Of a stretch of 64,000 bases of DNA, positions 26,957 through 36,275 are shown piece after piece. The stretch is from the NCBI RefSeq assembly GCF_011009015.1, contig NZ_CP048878.1, positions 246,501 through 310,500 of the forward strand, given 5' to 3'. The stretch comes from Spartinivicinus ruber (GTDB taxonomy: Bacteria > Pseudomonadota > Gammaproteobacteria > Pseudomonadales > Zooshikellaceae). A program made the position numbers and the translations under genes. How positions within the stretch are numbered: position 1 is the stretch's first letter; each line of letters starts with the position of its first letter. The notes below the pieces were generated by a model. It was not told the origin of the DNA, did no database searches, and saw only the letters and a list, made by a program, of their open reading frames with translations.

Positions 26957-28906
26957 ATGATTAAGTTGGAAAATATCTCATTATTTCGTGGCCGTAAGCA
27001 GTTATTGGTTGGTGCCAGTGCAACTATTCATAATGGCCAAAAAGTAGCGGTAATTGGAGCTAATGGCTCTGGTAAGTCAAGTTTGTTTGCTATGCTGTTA
27101 GGTCAGCTCACCATTGATAGTGGCGAACTATTAATGCCAGAGAAAGCCAGTATTGCCCATATGCAACAAGAGGTGGGTTATTGTGATAAAGCTGCAGTTG
27201 AGTATGTTATTGATGGTGATGCACAACTACGATCGCTGGAGCAAGCGTTATTATTGGCTGAAAAACAGCAAGATCACCAGCGAGAAGCCTTTATTCATGC
27301 TGAGCTGGATGCCATTAATGGTTATACTGCTCACTATCGAGCTGAGCAATTACTTCAGGGTTTAGGATTTAACCCATCAGATTATCAAAAATCAGTTGAT
27401 ACCTTTTCTGGTGGTTGGCAGATCCGTTTAAACCTAGCACAGGCACTAATGTGCCGCTCAGATATACTGTTATTGGATGAGCCAACCAACCACTTAGACC
27501 TTGATGCCATTATTTGGTTGGAAGAGTGGCTGAAACGTTATCATGGGACATTATTATTAATTTCCCATGACCGTGATTTTATTGATAACGTAGTAGATCA
27601 AGTAATCCATTTTGAGCAACAACAGCTTCACAGTTATTCAGGCAATTACTCTGCTTACGAGCGAATTAGAGCAGAACGGCTTGCTTTACAGCAGTCGTTA
27701 TATGAAAAACAAAAGCGAGAAATCGCTCATTTAGAGAAGTTTATTAACCGGTTTCGAGCCAAAGCATCTAAAGCGCGGCAGGCCCAAAGTCGGTTAAAAA
27801 CCTTAGATAAAATGGAGCGTATTGCTCAGGCTCATGTCGATAGCCCATTTTCATTTAGTTTTGGCAACAACAATCGGGTTTCCAGCCCATTATTGCAATT
27901 ACATCAAGCTGACTTAGGTTACCCAGATAAGATTGTTTTGCAGTCGGTTAACCTTGATATTCAACCTGGTGCCAGAATTGGTTTGCTTGGAGCAAATGGT
28001 GCAGGTAAATCAACGCTAGTTAAAACGCTGGCGGGACAATTGTCTGTCCAGGCAGGAGAAAAAAAGGAAGGGCAAAATTTTAAAATAGGTTACTTTGCTC
28101 AGCAACATTTGGATGCTTTAGATGTGTCTGCTACACCGCTGTTAGTTATCCAGCGCTTATCACCTACAACTTCAGAACAAGCTATTCGAGACTTTTTGGG
28201 TGGTTTTAATTTTGTGGGGGATCAAGCAGTTGCCACTATTGCAGATTTTTCTGGTGGAGAGAAAGCCCGTTTGGCATTGGCAGTGATAGCTTGGCAAGCA
28301 CCAAATTTGCTGTTATTAGATGAACCTACCAACCACTTAGATATTGATATGCGCTTTGCATTGACAAGGGCATTACAAAATTTCGAAGGTGCTGTAGTGT
28401 TAGTTTCACATGATCGATATTTATTAAATAGCTCGGTCGATGACTTATGGTTGGTAAGTGACGGGCAGGTAAAACCTTATCAGCAGGATTTATCTGAATA
28501 TAGCAAATGGCTCATTGAACAAAAGAAAGCACAATTGGCGTTAAAAACTACCATCGACAGCCAGCAGGATGATGAAAATACAAGCAAAGAACTGAACAAA
28601 AATGCTTCGAAGTCGCGAAAGGAACAAAAGCGTGTGGAAGCGGAGATGCGTGCTCAATTAAGACCACTTAAGCAAAAAGTAGAACAGCTTGAAGTAGATA
28701 TTCATAAAAACGACCAAGCGCTTGAAGCATTAAATAAAGTGCTAGGAGACTCCTCTTTGTATGAGGAAAAAAATAAAACGAAATTACGTCAGTTATTAGA
28801 TGAGCAAAGCCAGCTTAAAAAACAACAACAACTTTTGGAGGATGACTGGATGCTGGCACAGGAAGAGTTGGAGGCAATGACAAGAGAATTAAATTCTCTT
28901 GCCTGA
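26957..28906 (+). CDS. yheS: ABC-F family ATPase YheS
   Basis: A 649-residue soluble protein with two ABC domains and no membrane helix. First domain: Walker A GANGSGKSS (about 34), signature FSGGWQIRLNLAQAL, Walker B LLLLDEPTNHLDLDA. A linker of the Uup/EttA type follows (RAKASKARQAQSRLKTLDKM, the PtIM region). Second domain: GANGAGKST (about 350), FSGGEKARLALAV, LLLLDEPTNHLDID. The C-terminus is a coiled coil (about 520-649). ABC-F proteins act on the ribosome E-site; YheS has its own subgroup. Full-length E. coli YheS (637) aligns by motif throughout. Confidence 0.95.
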   Translation: MIKLENISLFRGRKQLLVGASATIHNGQKVAVIGANGSGKSSLFAMLLGQLTIDSGELLMPEKASIAHMQQEVGYCDKAAVEYVIDGDAQLRSLEQALLLAEKQQDHQREAFIHAELDAINGYTAHYRAEQLLQGLGFNPSDYQKSVDTFSGGWQIRLNLAQALMCRSDILLLDEPTNHLDLDAIIWLEEWLKRYHGTLLLISHDRDFIDNVVDQVIHFEQQQLHSYSGNYSAYERIRAERLALQQSLYEKQKREIAHLEKFINRFRAKASKARQAQSRLKTLDKMERIAQAHVDSPFSFSFGNNNRVSSPLLQLHQADLGYPDKIVLQSVNLDIQPGARIGLLGANGAGKSTLVKTLAGQLSVQAGEKKEGQNFKIGYFAQQHLDALDVSATPLLVIQRLSPTTSEQAIRDFLGGFNFVGDQAVATIADFSGGEKARLALAVIAWQAPNLLLLDEPTNHLDIDMRFALTRALQNFEGAVVLVSHDRYLLNSSVDDLWLVSDGQVKPYQQDLSEYSKWLIEQKKAQLALKTTIDSQQDDENTSKELNKNASKSRKEQKRVEAEMRAQLRPLKQKVEQLEVDIHKNDQALEALNKVLGDSSLYEEKNKTKLRQLLDEQSQLKKQQQLLEDDWMLAQEELEAMTRELNSLA

Positions 28907-28919
28907 GTCACTTAAACGA

Positions 28920-28958
28920 AAAACAAGCATGGGTTTTACCCCTGTGCTTGTTTTAAAA
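28920..28958. terminator. bidirectional terminator yheS / tetR
   Basis: AAAACAAGCA (28920-28929) / TGCTTGTTTT (28945-28954) with an inner GGG/CCC pairing; T-run on the plus strand and, through the A-rich left arm, on the minus strand. It separates convergent yheS and the TetR gene. Confidence 0.85.
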
Positions 28959-28976
28959 ATTCCATGTAAATAGCTA

Positions 28977-29561
28977 CTAGCTTGTCAAGTTGCTCAATAG
29001 TTGAGCTAACATATGATCCAATTCCTGTTTATTAGGTTTAGTTCCTGTAAGCACGCGTAAACCAGTAATGCCAATCATCAGCAACTGAGATAGTGTTTTT
29101 GGATCTTTGTCTGCTGTAATTTCACCAGATTTTTGAGCTTTTTCAATCATATGGCGAAAGCCAGCTTCTATTTGTCGTAAATAACTGCTCACTTTTTGAT
29201 GAATGCCTTCATCGTGAGGAGCCACTTCAAGTAATGTATTAACTAAAAAGCAACCTTTTGATTCGTTATCCTGCAAAATGTCTGTGGTTAACTGCTCAAA
29301 ATAAAGTTTGATTGCTGCTAATGGTGAGTCTATCGACTCAAAACAACAAACCTGCTTATCCAGCCGGCGTTGTGCATAACAGTCAATTGCAGCCATATAA
29401 AGGCCACGTTTACTTTTAAAAGCTGCGTATAAGCTGCCTGGCTTTAAGCTTGTGGCTTCGACCAAGTCAGCTACAGACGTGGCGGTATAGCCAGTATTCC
29501 AGAAAACTTCGAGGGCCTGATCAAGAACCTCGTCTCTGTTAAACTCTATAGGACGGCCCAT
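28977..29561 (-). CDS. TetR/AcrR-family transcriptional regulator
   Basis: A 194-residue repressor. HTH in the N-terminus: GRPIEFNRDEVLDQALEVFW, then YTATSVADLVEATSLKPGSLYAAFKSKRGLY (recognition helix S-L-Y-x-x-F). The C-terminal domain with GCFLVNTLLEVAPHD resembles the TetR_C group of ComR/AcrR-like regulators, often reactive to organic compounds or copper. It is divergent from the FAD/ThDP enzyme pair 878 bp away, the likeliest local target. Start well placed by conserved GRP at residue 2. Confidence 0.88.
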   Translation of the reverse strand: MGRPIEFNRDEVLDQALEVFWNTGYTATSVADLVEATSLKPGSLYAAFKSKRGLYMAAIDCYAQRRLDKQVCCFESIDSPLAAIKLYFEQLTTDILQDNESKGCFLVNTLLEVAPHDEGIHQKVSSYLRQIEAGFRHMIEKAQKSGEITADKDPKTLSQLLMIGITGLRVLTGTKPNKQELDHMLAQLLSNLTS

Positions 29562-30439
29562 AGAAACCTCATCTCATACTTTTGTTGTTCAGACCAAACC
29601 TCTTACTTACACTTAACAGGCATATACTCTTAATAACGGGTAAAACGGACTTATCGTTTTTATGAGCATGCGGATACACAACACATAATCAAAAGTGTTG
29701 TATTTTTGCATAATCATAAGCCAGTTATTTTCACCCTTTATGTAAGGTAAAGTTGTGGTCATTTAATTATTTGAATTCAATCAAGAACCTTACACTGCTA
29801 ATAACCTACTTTAAGGTGTTTTATTTAGGCTTGGTAATATTTCACGTTAACAGTTTGGAACATGGTAACGTTTCACATCAACTAAGCCTGAAGTTCACAC
29901 TTTTTAATGAGTGCTCGTGTAAGGCTGATAGCTGGCAAAATTACACGACCTTTGAAGGAATTTCTGAGAAACAAGCATTAAAAAAAACAGATTTATATAG
30001 TGCTTGTACTGAAAATCTATCAATTTGTTACCTGATGTGTTGTATGGTTAGCTATTGTGTGGGTGAAGGTGAGTTACATCATTTTAATCATGAGATATTG
30101 GTGCCAAAATATTTTGTAATTGACTGCGACTTGTGATCTTGAGTTTTTTGGAAGATTGGTATAAGTGATTAACCACTGTTGAAACTTGTAGATTAAGTTG
30201 TGGGTGATTTTCTTGTATGAGAACTTGCTAGTCAATAATTAAACTACTCGTTACCTATCGAATAAATTACCCAGTGGTCCATTTTTGAGTTGCGACAATT
30301 TGCTATGGTGACATATTCTTTAGGTACATAGTAATTTCAATTTACGAATGCTCGTTGTATTTATAAAAATCATTCTTGAAGGCTATGGCAAGGATCTGCT
30401 TCTCTATTTCCAGCCTCATTCACTATATAACTACTGATT
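29562..30439. other. long intergenic region tetR / flavoprotein
   Basis: 878 bp, the longest gap in the window. A 127-codon TTG-initiated frame (29753-30136) is present but has no ribosome-binding site, many Cys/Leu codons and no recognisable family; I do not call it. No clear tRNA, terminator or operator is visible beyond AT-rich sequence. It presumably carries the TetR and flavoprotein promoters. Confidence 0.5.
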
Positions 30440-32035
30440 ATGTATAACTACTATGACACGATTATTATTGGTGGTGGGTTGGCAGGCTTAGTCACTGCTT
30501 ATGAGCTTTTACAATCTTCTTATAAAGGAACTCTGTTAATTATTGAGCGAAATCCACCCTGCCACTTAGGTGGTTTGGCTCGCTTGGCATTTGGTGGAAT
30601 GTTGCTGGTAGATACACCATTGCAAAGGTTAAATAGAATAAAAGACAGTATGTCACTTGCTAAGAAAGACTGGCATAGTTTTGCGGAGTTTTCTCCAAAC
30701 GATTATTGGCCCCGGCAGTGGGCTGAATATTATATTCAGTCTTCACCCAAGTTGTGGCAGTGGCTCAAAGCTTTGCAGCTAAAATTTTTTCCAGTGGTAC
30801 AGTGGGTAGAACGGGGGCTTTATACACCAGGTAACTCAGTACCCCGTTATCATGTATTGTGGGGTACAGCTGCCAGGTTGATTTCACAATTAGTTGCGGG
30901 AATTAATCAGTTTAATGTAAACCAGCAACTCACCATTAAGTATGAGCAAACTATCCAGCATATTAACCGAGGTGGGGCTGTCTATGAGTTATCAGCAACA
31001 AGTGATACTGAGCAGATGCACTGTTATCGGTGTTCCTCATTGGTGATTGCCACGGGTGGAATTGCCGGCAATATAGAAAAAGTGAAAAGCTATTGGTCGA
31101 TTAGCGATCAGCCTGGTCGTTTACTTAATGGGGCGCACCCATCTGCAAATGGCCATATTCATAATCAAGTGATTGGCCTAGGCGGTGCTGTCACTCACTT
31201 GGATAAGATGTGGAATTATGCGGCTGGTATTCATCATCCCTCACCACAGTTTACTGATCATGGTCTGAGTTTAATTCCTGCCAAATCAGCTTTATGGCTT
31301 AATGCTAAGGGTGAGCGAATGGGGCCTGAACCTTTAGTGACGGGGTATGATACCCATTTTTTATGTCAGCAAGTGGCAAAGGAGCCTGCTGGTTATACTT
31401 GGCAGATTTTAAATAAACGCATTGCTTTAAAAGAGCTGGCGATTTCAGGAGCTGATCATAATCCATCATTACGTGATAGAAGGCTAATTCCTTTTTTACT
31501 GGAAAACCTGCGAGGCAACCATTGGCTGGTGGACTATTTAGTCAACCGATCAGCTGATGTGGTCACAGCAAATAGCATCACTGAGCTGGCAGATAAAATG
31601 AAAAAAATATCAGAAGGCTCTCATCTATGCAGCGATACGTTGAAAAATACTATTAATTGTTATGACCAAAATGTTAGTAGGGGGAGACAGTTTTACAATG
31701 ATGATCAATTACGCAGGATAAAGCAGTTACGCACTTGGCGGGGGGATAAAGTAAGAACTTGTCGAATAAAGCCTATTGATGACCCAAAGGCTTACCCGCT
31801 AATAGCCATTAAACTACACTTGATTTCACGTAAAACCCTTGGTGGTGTTCAAACTAATTTAGCCAGTCAGGTTATGCAACAAGATCAACAGATGATGCCA
31901 GGCTTATATGCAGTCGGTGAAGCAGCAGGATTTGGCGGTGGTGGTCTATGCGGCAAACGCTCTTTAGAAGGCACTTTTTTAACAGGATGTATTTTAACGG
32001 CTATGAGTGCAGCAGAGGATATTGCAAAGGGATAA
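30440..32035 (+). CDS. FAD-binding dehydrogenase, 3-ketosteroid-dehydrogenase-like
   Basis: A 531-residue flavoprotein of the FAD_binding_2 superfamily. N-terminal Rossmann motif DTIIIGGGLAGLVTAYELL (about residues 6-24), IIERN/GGLARLAFGGM for FAD contacts, a middle VIATGGIAGNIEKV, and the C-terminal FAD-closing YAVGEAAGFGGGGLCGKRSL EGTFLTG. The GGGG-L-x-G-x-R-S-L-E-G-T pattern matches the proteobacterial KstD-like FAD-binding dehydrogenases. Substrate unknown; steroid is not implied. The ThDP enzyme starts 6 bp after its stop, so the two are co-expressed. Confidence 0.82.
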   Translation: MYNYYDTIIIGGGLAGLVTAYELLQSSYKGTLLIIERNPPCHLGGLARLAFGGMLLVDTPLQRLNRIKDSMSLAKKDWHSFAEFSPNDYWPRQWAEYYIQSSPKLWQWLKALQLKFFPVVQWVERGLYTPGNSVPRYHVLWGTAARLISQLVAGINQFNVNQQLTIKYEQTIQHINRGGAVYELSATSDTEQMHCYRCSSLVIATGGIAGNIEKVKSYWSISDQPGRLLNGAHPSANGHIHNQVIGLGGAVTHLDKMWNYAAGIHHPSPQFTDHGLSLIPAKSALWLNAKGERMGPEPLVTGYDTHFLCQQVAKEPAGYTWQILNKRIALKELAISGADHNPSLRDRRLIPFLLENLRGNHWLVDYLVNRSADVVTANSITELADKMKKISEGSHLCSDTLKNTINCYDQNVSRGRQFYNDDQLRRIKQLRTWRGDKVRTCRIKPIDDPKAYPLIAIKLHLISRKTLGGVQTNLASQVMQQDQQMMPGLYAVGEAAGFGGGGLCGKRSLEGTFLTGCILTAMSAAEDIAKG

Positions 32036-32041
32036 GGATAG

Positions 32042-33778
32042 ATGAAAAAAACAGGTGCATGGCTATTAAGACATGGTTTGGAGCAATTACAGATCGCTTT
32101 TACTTATGGAATACCGGGTGTACATAACACAGAAATATATGATGAATTAGCTAGCTCCAAACATATTAAGCCTATTTTAGTTACCCATGAAGGTAATGGT
32201 GCTTTTATGGCTGATGCTTATAGCCGGACGACAGGTAAAGTAGGAGTATTAGTAATTGTGCCTGGTGCGGGAATAACACAAGCAGCCAGTGGAATTGCTG
32301 AAGCTTATCTGGACGGTATTCCGATGTTAATAATTAGTGGTGGAATTCGTAGCCAAGGCGAATTTCATTACCAGCTTCATGACATACGACAGCATGATCT
32401 ATTGGCTCCTATTACTAAAGCAACTTTTCATATTAAAAAACATTCAGAAATTATTGAAACTTTATATAAAGCTTATGATATTGCCATTGCTGGTGAGCCT
32501 GGCCCAGTTTTTATTGAGGTACCAGTAGACATCCAGTTGGAGACAGGTGTTGTAGACAGTATTCCGATTTATAAACCACAAGCCCCAGTAGAATTATCTA
32601 GTGAAGTGATTCAAACGATTAAGTCAGCTGCTGAAATATTAGTTGAAGCAAAACAGCCGGCTATTTTTGTTGGCTGGGGCGCTGTAGATACTGGAACTAT
32701 TGTACAAACAATAGCAGAACATTTATCTGCCCCTGTTGCTACAACGTTACAAGGGCTTAGCAGTTTTCCTGCTAATCATCCGTTGCATGTTGGTATGGGG
32801 TTTGGGCCTGCTGCGGTGCCAGCAGCTGAAGAGGCATTTAAACAGTGTGACTGTTTATTAGCAGTAGGGACGCGTTTTGCGGAAATTGCTACAGGAAGTT
32901 ATGGCTTACCTGTTCCAGATAAGCTTATTCATGTGGATATCAACCCCCAGGTTTTTAATAAAAATTACCAAGCAACAGTTGCTATTGAAGGTGATGCTCA
33001 ACAAGTATTGCCTGAACTATTAGCTGAACTCCAACAGTTAAGCCCTGCTAAGAATTATGCAGAGCTAGCTGGCAGCATTCAGGATAACAAGCAACGTTAT
33101 TTAACAGAGTGGCTCGCCCATTACAGTAATGAAAGAATAAACCCTGCGGCTTTATTTAGGGAGCTACGTGCTTTGCTTGGTGATGATGCATTTGTTATTG
33201 CTGATGATGGCAACCATACTTTTTTAACCGCAGAGCTAATGCCTATCCATCAAGAACGGCATTTCATTTCACCCACTGACTTTAATTGCATGGGGTATGC
33301 CGTGCCGGCTGCTATTGCAACGAAACTGGCTCATCCAGAGCACATTGTGGTAGCGGTTGTTGGTGATGGAGCGTTATTGATGAGTGGTTTGGAGTTAACA
33401 ACTGCTGCGAATTATCAGCTAGGCATTATTTATTTAATATTTAACGATGGTGAATTAGCGCAAATAGCCCAAGCACAACAAATACCCTATAACAGGAAAA
33501 CCTGTACACAATTAGGAGTGGTTGATTATTCAGGTTTATCGGCTGCTGCTGGTTGTGAATATTTACAAATTAAAGGTGAAGATATAATAACTGAAAAGCT
33601 ACAACAAGCTTTAACACTAGTTAGAGAAAATAAGCCAGTAGTAGTGGATATAGCTATTGACTATAGTAAGCGAACTCGATTTACGGATGGAGTTGTTGCC
33701 ACTAATTTAAAGCGGTTCCCCTTAAAAACCCAGTTAAAAATGGTAAGTCGTGCTATTTATCGTAAACTGGCAGGCTAG
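32042..33778 (+). CDS. ThDP-dependent enzyme of the acetolactate-synthase superfamily
   Basis: A 578-residue protein with the three-domain layout of this superfamily. PYR domain: IAFTYGIPGVHNTEIYDEL and THEGNGAFMADAYSR with the catalytic Glu (about residue 53). Central domain about 190-330 (PAIFVGWGAVDTG). PP domain: MGYAVPAAIATKLA and metal/diphosphate motif GDGALLMSGLELTTAANYQL, ending in ND. A FAD-binding insert is not clear, so it may be a decarboxylase or carboligase rather than acetolactate synthase. It is coupled to the flavoprotein gene by a 6-bp gap; the reaction is unknown. Confidence 0.85.
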   Translation: MKKTGAWLLRHGLEQLQIAFTYGIPGVHNTEIYDELASSKHIKPILVTHEGNGAFMADAYSRTTGKVGVLVIVPGAGITQAASGIAEAYLDGIPMLIISGGIRSQGEFHYQLHDIRQHDLLAPITKATFHIKKHSEIIETLYKAYDIAIAGEPGPVFIEVPVDIQLETGVVDSIPIYKPQAPVELSSEVIQTIKSAAEILVEAKQPAIFVGWGAVDTGTIVQTIAEHLSAPVATTLQGLSSFPANHPLHVGMGFGPAAVPAAEEAFKQCDCLLAVGTRFAEIATGSYGLPVPDKLIHVDINPQVFNKNYQATVAIEGDAQQVLPELLAELQQLSPAKNYAELAGSIQDNKQRYLTEWLAHYSNERINPAALFRELRALLGDDAFVIADDGNHTFLTAELMPIHQERHFISPTDFNCMGYAVPAAIATKLAHPEHIVVAVVGDGALLMSGLELTTAANYQLGIIYLIFNDGELAQIAQAQQIPYNRKTCTQLGVVDYSGLSAAAGCEYLQIKGEDIITEKLQQALTLVRENKPVVVDIAIDYSKRTRFTDGVVATNLKRFPLKTQLKMVSRAIYRKLAG

Positions 33779-33828
33779 CCTGGATATTTCACCAGACCAA
33801 ACTTCATCAAACAAACTAGAGGAGGGCT

Positions 33829-34023
33829 TTAGCTGTCGTTTTTCTTATCAGATGGGTTGCCTAGTACAATGCCAATGCGTGTTTTATTGGCTTCAATACC
33901 ACTTTTACCGCGAGGAACCTCTGTAATTTGTCCGCCCGCTTTAAGAAAGGCAGCTACTTGCTCATCAAGGTTTTTTTGGCGAGTTGCACTTGATAGTTCG
34001 TCTTGTAATTTTTTGCGTGCCAT
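33829..34023 (-). CDS. small basic protein, SutA-like C-terminal motif
   Basis: 64 residues, beginning MARKKLQDELSSATRQKNL at ATG 34023, preceded by AGGAG at 5-bp spacing; a longer frame upstream lacks this support. The core DEQVAAFLKAGGQITEVPRGKSG has the E-x-V-x-x-F-L-x-x-G-G-x-I pattern seen in small pseudomonad transcription-associated proteins such as the SutA tail. That similarity is from memory and short, so function is only suggested. Divergent from the amidoligase gene. Confidence 0.6.
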   Translation of the reverse strand: MARKKLQDELSSATRQKNLDEQVAAFLKAGGQITEVPRGKSGIEANKTRIGIVLGNPSDKKNDS

Positions 34024-34094
34024 GGGAACTCCTAATAGGTTGACCAACTATTATACATAAAATGAGATTAAAAACGTTAAGGGAGTTTGCATCA

Positions 34095-35081
34095 GTGGAT
34101 CAATCAACCAACTACAAGGTGCCGCCTGTTGTGAACAGGGATGATGGTAGCCCTCGCAGGGTAGGGTTTGAGCTAGAGTTTTCAGGCCTTACTCTTGAGC
34201 AGGTTGTAGATACCCTGCAAGTATCACTGGGAGCTGAGTTACAGAAAAAAACTGCTGCTGAGCAACTTCTTTATGTTGATTTAATTGGTAAGTTCAATGT
34301 TGAGCTGGATTGGAACTACCTCAAGCGTAAAGCTGCAGAAGCCAAACAAAATGGTGACGATGAAGAGTGGATTGAGCAACTTAGTGATGTTGCTGCTTTA
34401 TTAGTGCCTGTCGAGGTAGTCTGTCCCCCAATTCCTGTAACTGAGTTAGCCGTATTAGACCCAATGATATCAGCATTGCGTTTAGCGGGAGCAGCTGGTA
34501 CAGAAGAGTCATTACTATCGGCTTATGGAGTACATATTAATCCTGAAATTCCCAGCCTTGATGCAACAACACTTGCTTCTTATTTAAAAGCGTTTGCTAT
34601 TTTGCAATGGTGGTTGGTTCAGGCTAATGAAGTTGATCCAACTCGTAAAATAAGCCCTTATATAGACCTCTATTCAGAAGAATATATGAAGCAAGTGCTA
34701 TCAAACTCGAGCCTATCAATGGAGGAAATATTTTCAGACTACCTAGCACATAATGGTAGTCGTAATCGAGCATTGGACTTGTTGCCTTTATTAGCAGAAA
34801 TCGATGAAGATAGAGTACGCAATGTGGTAGATGACCCCAAAATTAAAGCGCGTCCAACTTTTCATTATCGTTTACCTGATTGCAATATAGAGCAACCTGA
34901 CTGGTCGTTGGCAATAGCATGGAATACTTGGTGGGTAGTAGAAGAATTAGCGAGTCGCCCTGCTGACCTTGATGAACTGGGGGCTGCATTTCTTGAAGCT
35001 GACCGGCCCATTTTAGGTGTTAATCGTAAAAACTGGGTAGCATTTATAGATCAATGGCTGAAAAACCACGAGTTGGTGTAA
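34095..35081 (+). CDS. amidoligase-family enzyme
   Basis: About 328 residues. The N-terminal KVPPVVNRDDGSPRRVGFELEFSGL is the hallmark of the COG-amidoligase family (GFELE being a catalytic-core motif of the glutamine-synthetase fold), and VEVVCPPIPV, AYGVHINPE (metal/ATP-site His and Asn) and the C-terminal helical part agree. GTG at 34095 follows AAGGGAG by 9 bases; an ATG 11 codons upstream has no ribosome-binding site and adds nothing conserved. Such enzymes are predicted to form amide bonds, making small metabolites or modifying peptides. It overlaps the next gene by 28 bp, indicating one unit. Confidence 0.82.
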   Translation: MDQSTNYKVPPVVNRDDGSPRRVGFELEFSGLTLEQVVDTLQVSLGAELQKKTAAEQLLYVDLIGKFNVELDWNYLKRKAAEAKQNGDDEEWIEQLSDVAALLVPVEVVCPPIPVTELAVLDPMISALRLAGAAGTEESLLSAYGVHINPEIPSLDATTLASYLKAFAILQWWLVQANEVDPTRKISPYIDLYSEEYMKQVLSNSSLSMEEIFSDYLAHNGSRNRALDLLPLLAEIDEDRVRNVVDDPKIKARPTFHYRLPDCNIEQPDWSLAIAWNTWWVVEELASRPADLDELGAAFLEADRPILGVNRKNWVAFIDQWLKNHELV

Positions 35082-35734
35082 CAGGTAATGCCCAGCGTTG
35101 GTCTCCAGGTTGGTGGTGTATTGCATTGGCACTTAGACTGGTGGGCGCTGCGCCAGAGCGAATTAGTGTTCGCCACCCGCCTAGTGGGGAAGAACTCGAT
35201 GCTTTAATTATTAGTGGTGGAAACGATATAGGACCAGAGCATTATAATGGTGATATTGATGATAAAGTTAAGTTAGATCCAGGCCGAGACCAGTTAGAAA
35301 TTGAATGGATTCAAAAAGCGCTGGAACAGAAAATTCCTATCTTGGGGATTTGTAGAGGTGCTCAACTGATTAATGTGGTGTTTGGAGGGACTTTACATCA
35401 AGATATTAGGCCGCTACGTATACACACCCATAATAGACCAGGTTTATTTCCAACTAAGCAGGTTCAATTAACATCAGATACAATGTTGGTTGAAGTATGC
35501 AATAAAGTTCGCTTACGTGTTAATAGCCTTCATCATCAGGCAATCAAAGATACTGGTGCTGAACTGCAAGTGGTGGGATGGGATAGAGACAATATTACTC
35601 AAGCAATAGAGTGGCAGAAAGGTAGGATTATTGGTGTGCAATGGCATCCTGAATATTTAATTTATTTACCATCACAGTTGGCACTGTTCCGTTGGCTTGT
35701 TGTTGAAGCACAAAAGCAATCATGTAAAGTATAA
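35054..35734 (+). CDS. class-I glutamine amidotransferase-like hydrolase (peptidase C26)
   Basis: A 226-residue GATase1 protein related to gamma-glutamyl-GABA hydrolase PuuD. Motifs: ISGGNDIGPEHY (about residue 53), nucleophile elbow ILGICRGAQLINV (Cys about 99), SLHHQAIKD and the catalytic His-x-Glu in GVQWHPEYLI (about 197-204). All triad residues are present. It starts inside the end of the amidoligase gene (28-bp overlap), so translation is coupled. The fixed pairing of COG-amidoligases with GATase1 peptidases is described in the literature (Iyer and colleagues, 2009), with hydrolysis of a gamma-glutamyl or similar amide proposed. Confidence 0.88.
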   Translation: MAEKPRVGVTGNAQRWSPGWWCIALALRLVGAAPERISVRHPPSGEELDALIISGGNDIGPEHYNGDIDDKVKLDPGRDQLEIEWIQKALEQKIPILGICRGAQLINVVFGGTLHQDIRPLRIHTHNRPGLFPTKQVQLTSDTMLVEVCNKVRLRVNSLHHQAIKDTGAELQVVGWDRDNITQAIEWQKGRIIGVQWHPEYLIYLPSQLALFRWLVVEAQKQSCKV

Positions 35735-35800
35735 ATTATATAACCAAAGCCGCCCATTTTGTGTATAAATATTAGACGACTTGATTTGTGTAAAAATAAC

Positions 35801-36082
35801 CTACTTTTTTTGAGTAGTGGTGATTAATGAGGTTGCAAAGGATCTTATTGTTAATATAAGCACTTCTTTAAATTCATCTGAATGAAATTTATAAAATGGT
35901 GATAACAATATAGTTTCATGTAAAATAAAATGAGCCCAGCTGTAAAATTCAAACTTATGGCTAATATGGAGCTCTGTGTGCTTGATTTTCAAATAACTCT
36001 CATATTTTTTGAAAATTTCTTGATTGACAATTATTTCCCTTTTATTGATATTTTTTTCTTCGTTACTATTATATTGTCGCAT
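35801..36082 (-). CDS. small protein of unknown function
   Basis: 93 residues, ATG at 36082 preceded by AAGGGG at 8-base spacing, so initiation looks real. Charged N-terminus (NSNEEKNINKREIIV) then a helix-rich, His/Phe/Lys-rich part; no signal peptide, no membrane helix, no motif I recognise. It stands alone between the GATase gene (convergent) and the small lipoprotein (divergent). Base composition is more AT-rich than neighbouring metabolic genes, suggesting it could be acquired. Could be a chance frame. Confidence 0.45.
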   Translation of the reverse strand: MRQYNSNEEKNINKREIIVNQEIFKKYESYLKIKHTELHISHKFEFYSWAHFILHETILLSPFYKFHSDEFKEVLILTIRSFATSLITTTQKK

Positions 36083-36275
36083 AATTACAACCCCTTACTG
36101 CATTATTGTACAACTAGGAAGAATTGAAGCAGCAAATAACGAACCATCTTATACCACCTTGTCATATTTAGTGGTCAGTGACGATAACACTCATAAAATT
36201 CATTTGTTTGTATGATTTAGTACTGATCACTTGCTAAACTGGCATATAATTTAACTAAAAATGAGGTATTAACAG

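Noticed and set aside
29588-29603. CAGACCAAAC shared by the tetR upstream region and 33793, as a possible TetR operator
   Set aside because: Not palindromic, short, and the second copy lies at the end of the ThDP gene region rather than in a promoter.
29753-30136. 127-codon TTG frame in the tetR/flavoprotein gap
   Set aside because: No ribosome-binding site, no known family and Cys/Leu-rich composition; probably a chance frame in AT-rich DNA.
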